A stretch of DNA of 64,000 nt from Lasiosphaeria ovina (taxonomy: Eukaryota; Ascomycota; Sordariomycetes; Sordariales; Lasiosphaeriaceae). The position numbers were made by a program, and so were the translations under genes. The DNA lies in assembly GCA_033439765.1 (NCBI GenBank), contig JAULSN010000001.1:7316001-7380000 (forward strand). The letters are read 5' to 3'. Positions 11,318 through 21,994 of this stretch are shown here, piece by piece; the first letter of the stretch is position 1, and every line of letters begins with the position of its first letter. The notes below the pieces were generated by a model, which had not been told where the DNA came from, made no database searches, and saw only the letters and a program-made list of their open reading frames with translations.

Positions 11318-13556
11318 TTAGTACGCCCCGTATCGAGATCCGTTTCCTCTCTCCGTATCTTGGTTCCATCCGTTATTCCCATATCCGCCACGGGGATCGT
11401 TGCCTCTCGGGCCGTTGGCTGCCATCGGGTTCGGTCGATTAAAGTAATCGGGCTCCCCACCTCCTTGCTGTGGCTGCTGATAAGGCTGTCTTGGCGGTCC
11501 CGCACTCCTCATCGAGCCGTTGCTGTCTGTCTGCTGGTGGTATGGCGGTCTAGCAGACCCCATACTCCTCATAGAGCCGTTGCTATCGGCTTGCTGGTGG
11601 TATGGTTGAGGCACCGGAGCCGTCATATTCCGCTGAGGCGCAAATCGCTGCTGCGGCCCGCGAGGCGGCATCGGGTTCGTCGCGCTCCGAATGGGGTACC
11701 CGTCGGGTCCCACTCCCCGTGGAGACGACGGATCGTTACGATATGGGTTGTTCGACGGAGCGGGGCTGGACAGTCCGTTTGAGTAGTCGTCATATGGAGG
11801 CCGGCCCCCGTTGGGGTTCATCCTCGGATTACCAAAGTTCGGGCCTGGACTCGACCGTCCAGCCGAGTAATCGTCGTACGGCCTGCTCCCACCAGTGTTG
11901 GTCCTCGAAAGACCTTGGCTTGGATGGGGGCTAGGCTGTCCATTCGAATATTCGTCAAACGTTGGCCTTCCTCCGGCAGTGTTGGTCCTTGCGGGGCCTT
12001 GGTTGGGACCAGGTCCCCTGTACCCGTTGGAGGGACCCACGGGTGATCTGATAGGTGCCGGGAAGGCTGGCATGGACTCGGTAGAATACGTGGCAGGGCT
12101 AGCAGTGTAGCTTGTATTCAGCGCAGAGCCGTTGGAGCCCATCCGTTGAAGCGGCGGAACGGGCCCAAAGCTTTTGTTGGATGCCGAGGTTCCTGTTCTC
12201 GACGGCGGGTATCCGCTCAAATAGAGCGGCGGCAGCGTAGGAGTCGGAGACTCGGACCGAGACGTGCCCATCTCGGCAGCGCTGCTGACCAGTGGTGCCC
12301 TGCTCGAATACGAAGCCATCGTGCCCGAGCGGCTGGGAAGTGGCCGCTTCTGATCGATGGCATCCAATTCGAAGCTGCCTGGCGTGCCGGGCCGCGAAGT
12401 GTAGGGTGGAAGGGTAGTAGTTGTATCGTTTCTGTTGAGCATTGGCATCTCAGGCAGCTTGTCATCACCGCCCAAGTTTGGCAGAGTCGCTTTCATCGTC
12501 AAGGGCCTGGCGCCGCCGTTTGTCTTGGCTGCCTTCATCTCTGCCTTCTTCCTCTCTCTTTCCTCCTCTTCCATCGCCTTTTCAATCTTCTTCGCGACGA
12601 TCTGCTTCAGTCTCTTGTTGATCTTTCGCTCGCAGAAACCAGTGAGCCCGCCGTCTTGGGGCGGGATCTTATGCCACAAGAAGAAAACGAAAAACATGGC
12701 AGCAAGAAGCAGCGAGATCACGGCGAAAACCCAGATGACGAGAGTGAAAAGCATGCCGGACAGAATCACAATCAGACGATAGTCGCCATTCGCCGAAATT
12801 CTGATCTTATCAAAAAGAGTCGACAGCGAGTTCTCAAAGTTGAGTCCGTTAACGACCAGCTTGCTGGAGTAAAACGAGTAGAGCGTGAGGGCGTTGATGA
12901 TTTGGCGGGGCCCGGAGCAGATAATGATGCGAATCCAAGCTAATACCATGTTAGCAAATTCCGCCAAAAACCAGTCACGCGTCTGGACGGTGGTCTTACA
13001 TTGAAAGCTGAAATACGTGAAGAAGGTGATGTATTCAGCCCCCTTCTTGCTCTTCGTCAATTCGGCAAAGACCAGGAATCGCTTGTATCCTTGGCCGCGT
13101 CCCATTCGGATACTCTCCAGGCGCACTGCCAAACTATCCAGAAATGACTCGGCAACGCTCCCCCTCTTCATGATCTTGCGGGCACGGAAGTGCTCAAATC
13201 CAAGGTTGATGAAGGAAAGTATGATGCATATGGAGAAGACCCATTTAGACACGTCGAACGGGATCAACTGAGTCGGGGAAATCACTCCGGGCCACCGGTC
13301 GAAGATGAGGAGTTGGAGCGCCGTGAATGTATCGACCGAGTAAACTGCCAAGGAGATGAGGAGCGAAAACCAAAGGTAGGCATAGGCGAATCCTGTGAGG
13401 CAGGAGCCTGACTTGAAGTCATTGAGACTCTGTGAAAAGCAAAGTTAGTGTCTCGTGTTTGCCCCGCGAACCTTACGGCAGAGTACTCACGATGAAGTCC
13501 CATTTCTGCTCCGGGTGAACCTGGACATCGCGTCGGCGATGGCTCATAAAGCCCAT
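11318..13556 (-). CDS. KCH1: KCH-family fungal potassium channel, long repetitive tail
   Basis: In yeast, Kch1/Prm6 are plasma-membrane proteins that promote K+ influx and activate the high-affinity Ca2+ system during pheromone response. Three exons give 705 residues: 13491-13556, 13000-13429 and 11318-12939. The second intron (12940-12999, 60 nt) has no in-frame stop, so it would be missed by ORF calling. It has GTAAGA, GCTAAC and TTAG signals, and its removal restores FSFQSWIRIIICSGPRQ. Seen: an N-terminal WDFISLNDFKSGSC; hydrophobic spans at about 35-54, 84-104, 165-190 and 212-246; a charged helix (KKIEKAMEEEERERKK); then a Pro/Ser/Gly/Gln tail of over 350 residues with tandem motifs (RPYDDYSAGRSSPGP-like three times, PYHQQxDSNGSMRS twice). 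Start: the first ATG (13556) gives MGFMSHRR; a second ATG three codons on (13547) is equally possible. The upstream DNA is pyrimidine-rich on the coding strand, as for a leader. Confidence 0.85.
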
Positions 13557-16040
13557 GATGTCGGCCCCAAGAAAGGGGGACTAAAAAACCAGGAAGTGCC
13601 TGGGAAACCGAAGTGAAATGAAAGAAATTATCGTCCCAGCCGAATAATTAGAGCAAAAATGAAGGCTATCGACACAGCTCAATATGTCGGAGTCGGATAT
13701 GTCGAAAAAGAGAGGACACGGTCAAACGATCGTATATCGGCCCGCCGTCTGCACAAGTCGTTCCTCGCCCGCGATGGTCTCGACTGTGCCTTCGTCGACG
13801 GAAGGAGCGATGCTGTCCCGGTTAACGGGCGTCGGCGAGGTCAAGTCGTCCGTCCCATCTAAGGGAGGAGGGAGGGGAGAAAAAGGCAGCGCCGGACAAT
13901 CCGTGAAGCTGGACTCGCAAACAGCCACGGGGGCGGCGGCGAGAGTCTAGTGGCGCGAGAATCGCATTGCTGGAACCGCCAACTGGGTTCTTGTTGGCCG
14001 ATCACCACAGCGACAAGCAGGTGGTGACAGGGAACAGGACCAAGACTCTTTGGTGTCAGGCTGGCAAGTGAGTGACGGCGCCTTGGATAGCCGCGCACTG
14101 CTGGAGGGATGTGCTGGTGGTTGGGATGTCTGGGTCAAGAAGAGTGTGGGTTGAACCCCCCCCCCGAGTTTGATCGTCTGGGCAGAGCTGCACTGTCTAG
14201 TGTCAGGAGGACCGAAGCGGAAAAGATGCGACAATAGAGACGGAAGGGGGTGGTTTGCGCCGGAATTGGCTGGGTGGAGTGCTTTGCGGGCGTGGAGAAC
14301 AATAGGTCGCGAGTCGTCGGTGGACCTTTGTGCGGATTGATGTTCAAAAGAATATTTGCTATTGACTGCGAGCACAATCGATATGGTAAATAAGTGGCTA
14401 GATCTGTCAACCAAGACAATGATCCAAAGAGGCCATCCCCGTCAATTAGTGAAATCGCGGGAACTAAGGGAGCGTAAGGGTGAATCTGCGACAAGGAGAA
14501 GAGAAAGGGGAGGGAGGGCAGGCGCTTTGATGGCATGCTCGGATTCGGATGCCACACACCTTCGGGCCCTCCAGGGATTGGGCTTATCAAGCGAATGCGA
14601 TAAGGCCCTCGATTGGCTGGGAAGCGGTTGACAAGCATTGGTGTGGGGAAGGACGGCCGCCGCCAGATGCCCTTCGAGGTGTGATCTTGGTACAGAATAT
14701 TGGCTTTTCAGTATGAAGACTGCCCAAAGCCAACAATGAAAAATGGAGACAAAATTCAGAGAAAATTACAACCTATCTAAGCAATAGCTGTATGTAGTAT
14801 ACTCTAAATTCCGCAGCAGAAGACGGTATTCGAATTTGCCATGTCGAATGTTCAGCATCTTCCCTTCCTTCCCAATTCGACTTTCCTGTACTATAGTAGA
14901 GATGGTGAGGCGGCGCTAGCGCAGGCACGGTACCCCTGTACGCCATCCCTGCCGCGGGACGGCCGCTTTAATGGCTGATTGGTGGCTTGGAGAGAAAAAC
15001 GGGTGAAGGCCACCAGAAAAGATGAGATTGCTGCCGCGTGTATCTGTGAAACAAGAGAAACAAGGGACCAATCCACTGGAGCGGGGGAGTGGTGGGCTCA
15101 CGTCCGCCGAGAGCTGTCGAAACACGGGGTCTCGAGAGAAAGACACAAATCAAGACCGAATGCTCGCCATTGCCCGGTATCTGAGAAACACAGGGCGCAC
15201 ATTCCGGCCGAGGGCGCCTTGACAGAGTGAGTGAGGTGCACGATAGCATCATCGCGCGCCTCTCGAAACCCCCTGACCACAGAGAAATGCAGGGAGAGCA
15301 ACGATATCCCGCCGAAAAGAGTGGTTCCTGCAACAGCGCAACAGTCAATGTCGCCGACACTCTTTTCTACTACTAACTTGGTCAGCCAAATATGGAACTA
15401 CATACTCCGTAATATCTACGGATTTTCATCTCACGATTCGCGTATTATCCCTAGTCTCAAACGTACTCGCGTACATTATTGTCTTCCCCCTCACACTTGT
15501 GCTGCGCGTTTGCCCTTTGGCTTGCACAATTGGGTTTTGTAATTATGGTGAAAGATCTTCCATTCCGTGAATGCATGCAGGCTGATGAGCAGTTTCGTTC
15601 TCGTAGATCGTTTGTAGTCTATATGTGGTTGAACCCTCACGCCAAACGGTTTCTCGTCGGTCTCCGAGCTCAGCTCAAATCGGCCATTCGGTTTCATCCC
15701 ATGTCGATATACGCGTAGCCGTACCCTGCGTCCCGCCCACTATCCGTGCCCGGTATGCGGATTGGGACTATGACAAACAGGCCACGAAGCTTGAAAAAAA
15801 AAAGGATCATGCGCTGGGAGGATTGAAGACAATCGTGTCCTCGCAGAAAGGCCCAAAAAGGAAAGTGAAGCCTGGCCGGCTATGTATTACCACAGTATTG
15901 GCGGAATGCCGAAGGGCTCCTCCCGGCCGGGTCAAGGGGCCGGCGTGGTCGCCGCCAGAGGTCTCACAACTCCTATTTCCACCCCTGACATGTGCATCGA
16001 CGCGGTCAAAAGACAAAAGGAGAAGAAAGCGACCCGTCAA
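13557..16040. other. intergenic region, 2.5 kb, no gene seen
   Basis: The left part is the leader and promoter of the KCH1 gene (CT-rich on the - strand, about 13860-14150). The remainder has no supported frame. One copy of TACTCCGTA lies at 15403-15411. Confidence 0.5.
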
Positions 16041-16850
16041 CTAAAGCGCAACGTCCTCTACCAATTCCACAGACGGAGTGCCGAATTCTTTCTTGATCAA
16101 GTCCCCGTAGGCAACGCGGAGCTCTCTCCTCTCGGTCTCGTTCAGGCCCGTCCGCCTGTCCTTCCGCCTGTCCCGAGACTCGTTGGTCTCGGAGAGCTGG
16201 GCGTCCGGATCCTGTCCGGTCGGGTCTCGGAGCTCGTAGGTGCGGTACTCGGCGTTGTTCCACCCCGTGCCGATGTCCAAGACAATGTCCTCAAAGTCGT
16301 CGGACAGATAGTGCAGGAAGCCGCCGTGCGTGACGGCGACAATGTGCGCGTCCACGTCGGCGCCGGAATTCTCCCCAAGGAACTTGGTGCCGAGGTCGCG
16401 GAGCCAGCGCCGGGCGGTGCGCGCGCGCGCCTCGAGCTTGGCCGTGCCGGGGTACCACGGGGAGCCGGGCGACTTGTCGGCCCACGTCGGCGTCAGCAGC
16501 CGCAGGTCGACGCGGGCCGCGTCGTCGAACTCGGCCGCGAGCCGCTTCGGCGCCGTGCCCAGGTCGCACGGCAGGTTGGACACCTCCTGGATCTCGGGCA
16601 GCGCCGTCACCGCATGCCCTGCCTGCACCGCCGGCGCGAACGACAGCAGGCACGTGTATAGCGTGCGCCGCATCGGCGACGCCACCAGGTGCGTGATCTT
16701 GTCCTGGTGCGGGAACTCGGCCCGCAGCGCCGCGCACTGCTCCTTGCCCAGCGCCGTCAGGTCCGGGTCCGGGATCTGCTGGTTGATCTCGGTCAGGTTG
16801 TGGAACCCCTGCGCGTGGCGCACCAGGTGGATGTATATTTTGCCCGTCAT
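16041..16850 (-). CDS. histidine phosphatase (phosphoglycerate-mutase-like) family protein
   Basis: A single-exon gene of 269 residues when started at the ATG at 16850 (MTGKIYIHLVRHAQGFHN). An upstream ATG at 16883 would add 11 lysine-rich residues and place the catalytic motif unusually far in, so the internal start is preferred. The family uses a phospho-histidine intermediate. Here the RHG-type motif is VRHAQGFHN (Arg11-His12), the second arginine region is SPMRRTLYTC, the acid region is PEIQEV, and the second histidine is in AVTHGGFLHYL. This arrangement matches the fungal cytosolic PMU1-like branch rather than glycolytic phosphoglycerate mutase, which is longer in its middle part. The substrate is unknown. 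The C-terminal helix is charged (ESRDRRKDRRTGLNETERRE). Confidence 0.85.
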   Translation of the reverse strand: MTGKIYIHLVRHAQGFHNLTEINQQIPDPDLTALGKEQCAALRAEFPHQDKITHLVASPMRRTLYTCLLSFAPAVQAGHAVTALPEIQEVSNLPCDLGTAPKRLAAEFDDAARVDLRLLTPTWADKSPGSPWYPGTAKLEARARTARRWLRDLGTKFLGENSGADVDAHIVAVTHGGFLHYLSDDFEDIVLDIGTGWNNAEYRTYELRDPTGQDPDAQLSETNESRDRRKDRRTGLNETERRELRVAYGDLIKKEFGTPSVELVEDVAL

Positions 16851-18162
16851 CTTTTTGCTTTTTTCTTTTGTGGCGGTTTGCAAATAGTCGGTATGGTATG
16901 TCTCGACGGCGGTTTCTTATTTGTTGCGGTATGTTACGTACCGATGGGACACAGGCGGGAAAGATGGGACGAATCACAAGCAGATGCGTCGGATCTCGAA
17001 GGACCAAGGACAGTAAAAGCTACAAATTGGGGAAACCGACAGCGGTTCTTATACTCATGTGGTACATACCTACTGTACTTACGCCGGCTGTGACCCCATC
17101 CGACACATGTCCAGGTGGTCGGCAATGATAGGTTATGAGTCACGTAGGAGGGGATAAGGCCGTTAATCCTCCCCGGTTTCGCAGCGTCCAAAAATCCATG
17201 CTGCAATGTTATCCAAGTTTGGAGGTAGGTAGTAGTCGCCGCCACGGCCGGCGCCGGGGTTTCAGCAACTAGTTTATGCCTTCCGGTCTGCAAAGACGGT
17301 CGGGTAATTCACTTCGGAGGCAACTATCATCGGACACCGGTTTGCGGTTTTGCAAGATGTTGCATTTCAAAGACATTTTAATAATAACTAACAACCTACT
17401 TCCCCTCCCGCGCCCCAAACCTCCGACGGAAACTTGGGCAGCAGTGGAACATCATTTGCCAAATGCGTTCATGCATGTGCGGAGTAGCAGCAGCCAGCAG
17501 GTTGCCCCATACCGACGAGGCGGATCCGACGAGTCAAACCGACGAGTTCGGCAGACAGCGACCCACCCAATCAGCAAGTAGGTCCGGGCTCCGGATCGAC
17601 TTGATGACGGAGGCGGCGGCGTCGGCGGTGCGGGCATTGCCACCCTCGATCCAGCCTGATTTCTTTCAGGAAGGCGGTAGCTATTTGGAATCTCTAATGT
17701 GGAATTTTAAAGCCCCATTTCCCCTTCCACATGTCTCGTGATAGTCTGGGGAGGCATAAGCGCCAGGCGGGGCTGACGCAGGTGCCACGATGGTTAACAT
17801 AGTGGATTCAAGGTCGCATTAAATGGACAGGGGAGTACGAGCAAGAAAGCCAGAGATGGTGAACTGTTCAAGGTTTGTGTTCGAGGGAAACGGTCCATTG
17901 CTGTTTTATTCGGCCCCCTCGTTTACGCCACGTCGGCGTGCAAAATACATAAAGGCCTCGGTAAATACCCAATCTCCCCCCTCTCACTATGCCTACTAAC
18001 GCCATGGCTAAAGAGAATTCAGAGATTCGTTCATTATCTAAGCAACACTGCTCCGGCTTCCTTCTTGCTTATCTGAAACACAAATATATCTTTTAAGAGC
18101 CAGATACAATACCGCAACTCTACTGCGTATTCGCTTGGGCCTCCAACCCCCCCAAAGTTGTA
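16851..18162. other. intergenic region, no gene seen
   Basis: Promoter side of the histidine phosphatase and 3' flank of VPS27. It includes a GGTAGGTAGT word near 17223. Open frames here lack codon bias and motifs. Confidence 0.5.
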
Positions 18163-20607
18163 TCAGAGATCGATCAGGCTCTCTTCTACGACGGGCTGCT
18201 TTGGCGCATGTTGCGGGGCTGAAGGGAACACCTCCTGAGAGTATCCAGCATATGCTGCCGGAGGCGGAGCTTGCCACACTGGCGGTAGAGACATCTGCTG
18301 GGCAGCAGCGTGCTGCCAGTACGGCTGCTGAGGCTGCTGAGGCGCTTGGTGTGCCTGTGGTGGCTGGGACGGCTGGGCAGGTACCGAAGCCGGAGTTTGC
18401 GGCAACGAAGGTTGGTAAGAATGAATCGACTGAGAGAGGTTTGGGTATGACGTCAGATTGGGGTCAGGGGCCGAAGCAGTGGGTTGCTGCGCTTGTTGTG
18501 GCGGGGGTTGTGAGTTAAAGTAAAATGAGGCATTCGGGTCAGTCGTCGGTGTAGTCCCGAGCGAGTCTGCTGACGGAGCAGCAAGTTGCGGTTGAGACAG
18601 TGCTTGTTGTATATGGTTCCCCTGGGGAGGCGTGCTTTCATTCAACGTATAACCGGTCTGGTTGTATTGAGGCGCCTGAGCAGGCGGCGCACCACCCCAG
18701 CTCCCTGTTCTCTGCAGCACTTGTTGCTGAGGGTACTGGCCGTTGGGATGCCCAACGATCGACCCTCGCTTGTCGTACTGTGCATATTGCGGCTGTGGCG
18801 TTGGTTGCGCATAGGAAGGAGGCCCTAAAGAGTGCCCGTAGTCTTGTTGTTGCTCTCCCGTGTAAAAGCTCTCTGCCGGCCCAGCATTGCCGGGTGCGTT
18901 TGCCTGTAGTGAGGGGTACGGCCCAGAGGCTTGCCTCGGCGGAGGAAGATTGTAGCCCCCTATGCTATGCTGGCTGTAGGCCTTTGATAGCCGTTCTTCT
19001 AGCATGCGGTCATAATACCGTACAACGGTGGATAGCTTCGCATGCAAATCAAGCAGAGTATCTAGCGTAGGTTAGCAAGGGTGGTTTGAAAGTGTGAACA
19101 TTAACAACTCACCATGCTTGCTCATAGTCTCGCCATAGGTCCGTGCAAGCTTTGGCCGCAGAGTACCTATACTGTCATACAACTCCTGGATCTGCGGCTC
19201 TCGCAGGATGGTGCCGGGCGGCTGTGTTTGTAGGCGATCGACCAATGTAGAAAAGAGGTTGATATTCTCTGCCTCGACAGGCGTGAGCTCATAGTCGTTT
19301 TTGGGTAGCGCAAAAGGTGCAGCTGTCGATGAGCTGCCGACATTCGCAGCCTGCTGTTTGAGAGCTGCAGCGTGCTGCTTCTTTTGCTCCTCCATATCTG
19401 CTAGCGATGCGGCGATGGCGGCTTTTAGGTCGTCGTCTTCTTCCTCCGCGGCTTTAGAAGCCGGGGGGGAGTGCCCATTGACCTTGGGTTGGGCTGAAGG
19501 CACGGCACTGGCCGCTTGCGGGACATAGCCCCGAGAGTGGCTCCTAACTTCCTCCAGGCTCATAGCCAGGGCCTTCTTCAAATCCTCGTCAAAACCGTCG
19601 TCCACCCGGGCATTGCGCGGCTGCATCGTCGACGAGGACCGGTGCTTTGCGGGGAAGGTAGGAGAGCGCTCATTCCCACCTCCTCCACCTCTCGAGGACT
19701 TGTCGGTAAGCTTCGCATAGCACCCATCGTCGACACGGACAGGCTGGAGAATGCCGAGGTGGGGGAGGGGCAGCGACTTGCTCGAGCACTGTTGATCAAA
19801 GCAATTCCCGCAGTTGCGGCAGTGGTGCTTTCTGTTGGTGAAGGTAAACGCAGTTCGGCATCTCATGCAGACGTCGGAGTCGATCCACTCGGGCGGCTAG
19901 GCAAGAGTCAGCGTATGCGCAACTGTCTAGACTGGAGACCTCACGAACCGCACTGCTGTCAATCATGCTGCTGGAGACGCTGACGCGCGGGGGGAACTGG
20001 AAGCCCTCCCTCTGCAGCGTCGTGTACACCTCGCCGATGTATGATAGAGTATAACGACCCTCGGTGGCAGTAGCCCACGACTGGATCAGTTCAAGTATTT
20101 TCGCACGCACTTCGGCGTTGACAGCGGCGGGGCCGACCGCCTTCAGAAGTGACACCACGCTTTCCATAAACTCCCGCGACGCGATCTCGGCCAGGAAATG
20201 GGCGCCGCCATTCTTGACACATGTATCCGTGAGCTAGTTCTGTTAGCTAACAAGTTCGTTCGCTAGGCATTTCGATCCCGCGCGCCAGCCGCTCAGGCAA
20301 GTGTGGGCAAAGACTTACGTTGAGCGCGCTAAGCTGGGTATTGGGGTTCTTGTTGTTGATGCGCTTTTTGAGCGAGCGCATAGCCTCCTTAGGCTGGACC
20401 GTCTTGGATCTGATGACATCTGAGATCTCGAGGTTAAGAGCAATGTCCTCACTATGGCAAGACACAGGTTAGAGATCAGACGTGTCCAACGAGTCGGGGA
20501 AGAGCAGAACGGGAGAACGGGGACGCATCGTACAGGCTGCTGCTCGTGGCCTTCTCGATCTGTTCATCCAGGGCGCCGTTGGCCCCGGACGACCACCAAC
20601 CCATCAT
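18163..20607 (-). CDS. VPS27: Vps27, ESCRT-0 subunit
   Basis: Recruits ubiquitinated membrane cargo to endosomes and hands it to ESCRT-I for multivesicular-body sorting. Five exons give 724 residues: 20534-20607, 20319-20451, 19949-20233, 19113-19896 and 18163-19061. Domain order: VHS (about 8-150, with [20 protein letters not shown]); FYVE zinc finger (about 165-230, [25 protein letters not shown]), which binds PI3P; two ubiquitin-interacting motifs at about 263-283 ([15 protein letters not shown]) and 315-335 ([15 protein letters not shown]); a GAT-like coiled region (about 365-470); and a Gln/Pro-rich tail ending in PSAP (705-708, the ESCRT-I/Vps23 ligand) and a clathrin-box-like SLIDL at the very C-terminus. 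The third intron donor is GTTCGT; the alternative GTCTCC donor nine bases on would add three residues and leave a very short intron. Transcribed divergently from the deubiquitinase gene on its 5' side. Confidence 0.95.
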
Positions 20608-21994
20608 TCTAAAGACCGGCGTGCAAAATCAGGACGGGCCGTGGGACGTCGGGATTTGATGGTGTTGCGGCTCCCGAGGCTGTCGATGAGCGAAGGAAGG
20701 CAAGGTAACAGCTGGACTGGGGATGTCGGGGCTCGCGGCTGAGGCTGTCGTGCATCGACTCGCGAGTTCGGTGTCAAGGCTATCGATCAGACAAACTCCA
20801 TCGGCAAACCAATTTCTAGCCCGTGGCATTCAGCGGGCGTCGGCTATGGACAGGTTGCTTGGTGGTAAGTTTGCGATGAACTGTAAGATGGATCTGTCGA
20901 GTTACGCCTCAGCGTGCCGTTGGTTACGTATGAAGCCTGGCTGGAGACGGGACCTCTGGAGCTTGCCCCCCAGCTACGGGTACCAAGCAGGTGCAGTACG
21001 TAAGGCATGTGCAGCATGTACCTGGGCTAGCATGAGTGCTGCCTGCATGTCAATTGGCTGGCAGCTGCAAGCACCAGACCCCGGCCGTCTGCCACGCGGC
21101 GGCTGTTTGCCATCCGCTGGTACGGCGTATACGTCCGTATCGCAGCAGCCAATAACCCGACGTAACGAATACTCCGTACCTAGGGTTATCCGAGGCAGAC
21201 TGAGAGGTTTACCGTGCTGTGCAGCTCATTAAGCTCAGTGCCTTCCTCCTTGATAAACTTGAGTTTTTCTACTTTCAGTATGGGAATGGCCATCTTCGAC
21301 TCGTGCTCTGTAATTTGTTTACAGGTGACCAGAACAGGCCGCTGTGACCTTGACATATGGATATGAACCTAGGTCTAGGCCATTTCACATGACCAGACGG
21401 GAGTTTACAGGGTTAGGTTCCAGTGGCCTGGGCGGTAACGGTCAGTACGCAGTAGGTAATCGGTAATAATAACACTAATAACAGTCCCGACCACGGCCTC
21501 GGCGGCTATCAATGGTCTGAAGGTGGTCAATCAACCGCATTCGTCACTGTCGCAGGAAGAGCCTCGGACCGCACCCCTCAACCTCACCTACTACGCAGTA
21601 CCGCAAAACGTAACCTTTTTTGACGCCACATGCGATTCAAGTTGGGACAGAACCGTGTCGCCTAGCCGCCTCAGACAAAGAATGCTCCCTCCCCATTCCA
21701 ACCGATCGAACGTCAGCAGTCGCTCGCCCATCGCTTTTCGCCCCTTAAAGACTGGCTCCAAGTCCGACACGTATGCTGTCTAAGGCGGCGTCTTCGCATA
21801 CCTCTGCCTAGATATTCTCGACGGAGCAGGAAGCCAGCGCTGAGCCGGGCGTCACACCCCGCGCGGTTCGCGGCCACCGAGACGAAGACGCCCAAACGAT
21901 GCGGCCAGGCCCCCGCTATTTCTCATAACCGGCTTCCCCCTACACGATACCCACCGGTCGCGTCCAAGTCGGGTCGATCCCAGGCCTGCTGGGA
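20608..21994. promoter_or_regulatory. shared divergent promoter region of VPS27 and the rhodanese-USP gene
   Basis: 1387 bp separate the two start codons, with no gene in between. One exact TACTCCGTA lies at 21170-21178. Both leaders and both promoters must lie here. No recognised TATA box or operator could be assigned with certainty. Confidence 0.6.

Noticed and set aside
13947..14414. 155-codon frame on the - strand upstream of KCH1
   Set aside because: It lies in the CT-rich leader/promoter of the channel gene; the residues are a random-looking Ser/Pro/Leu mix produced by pyrimidine-rich DNA.
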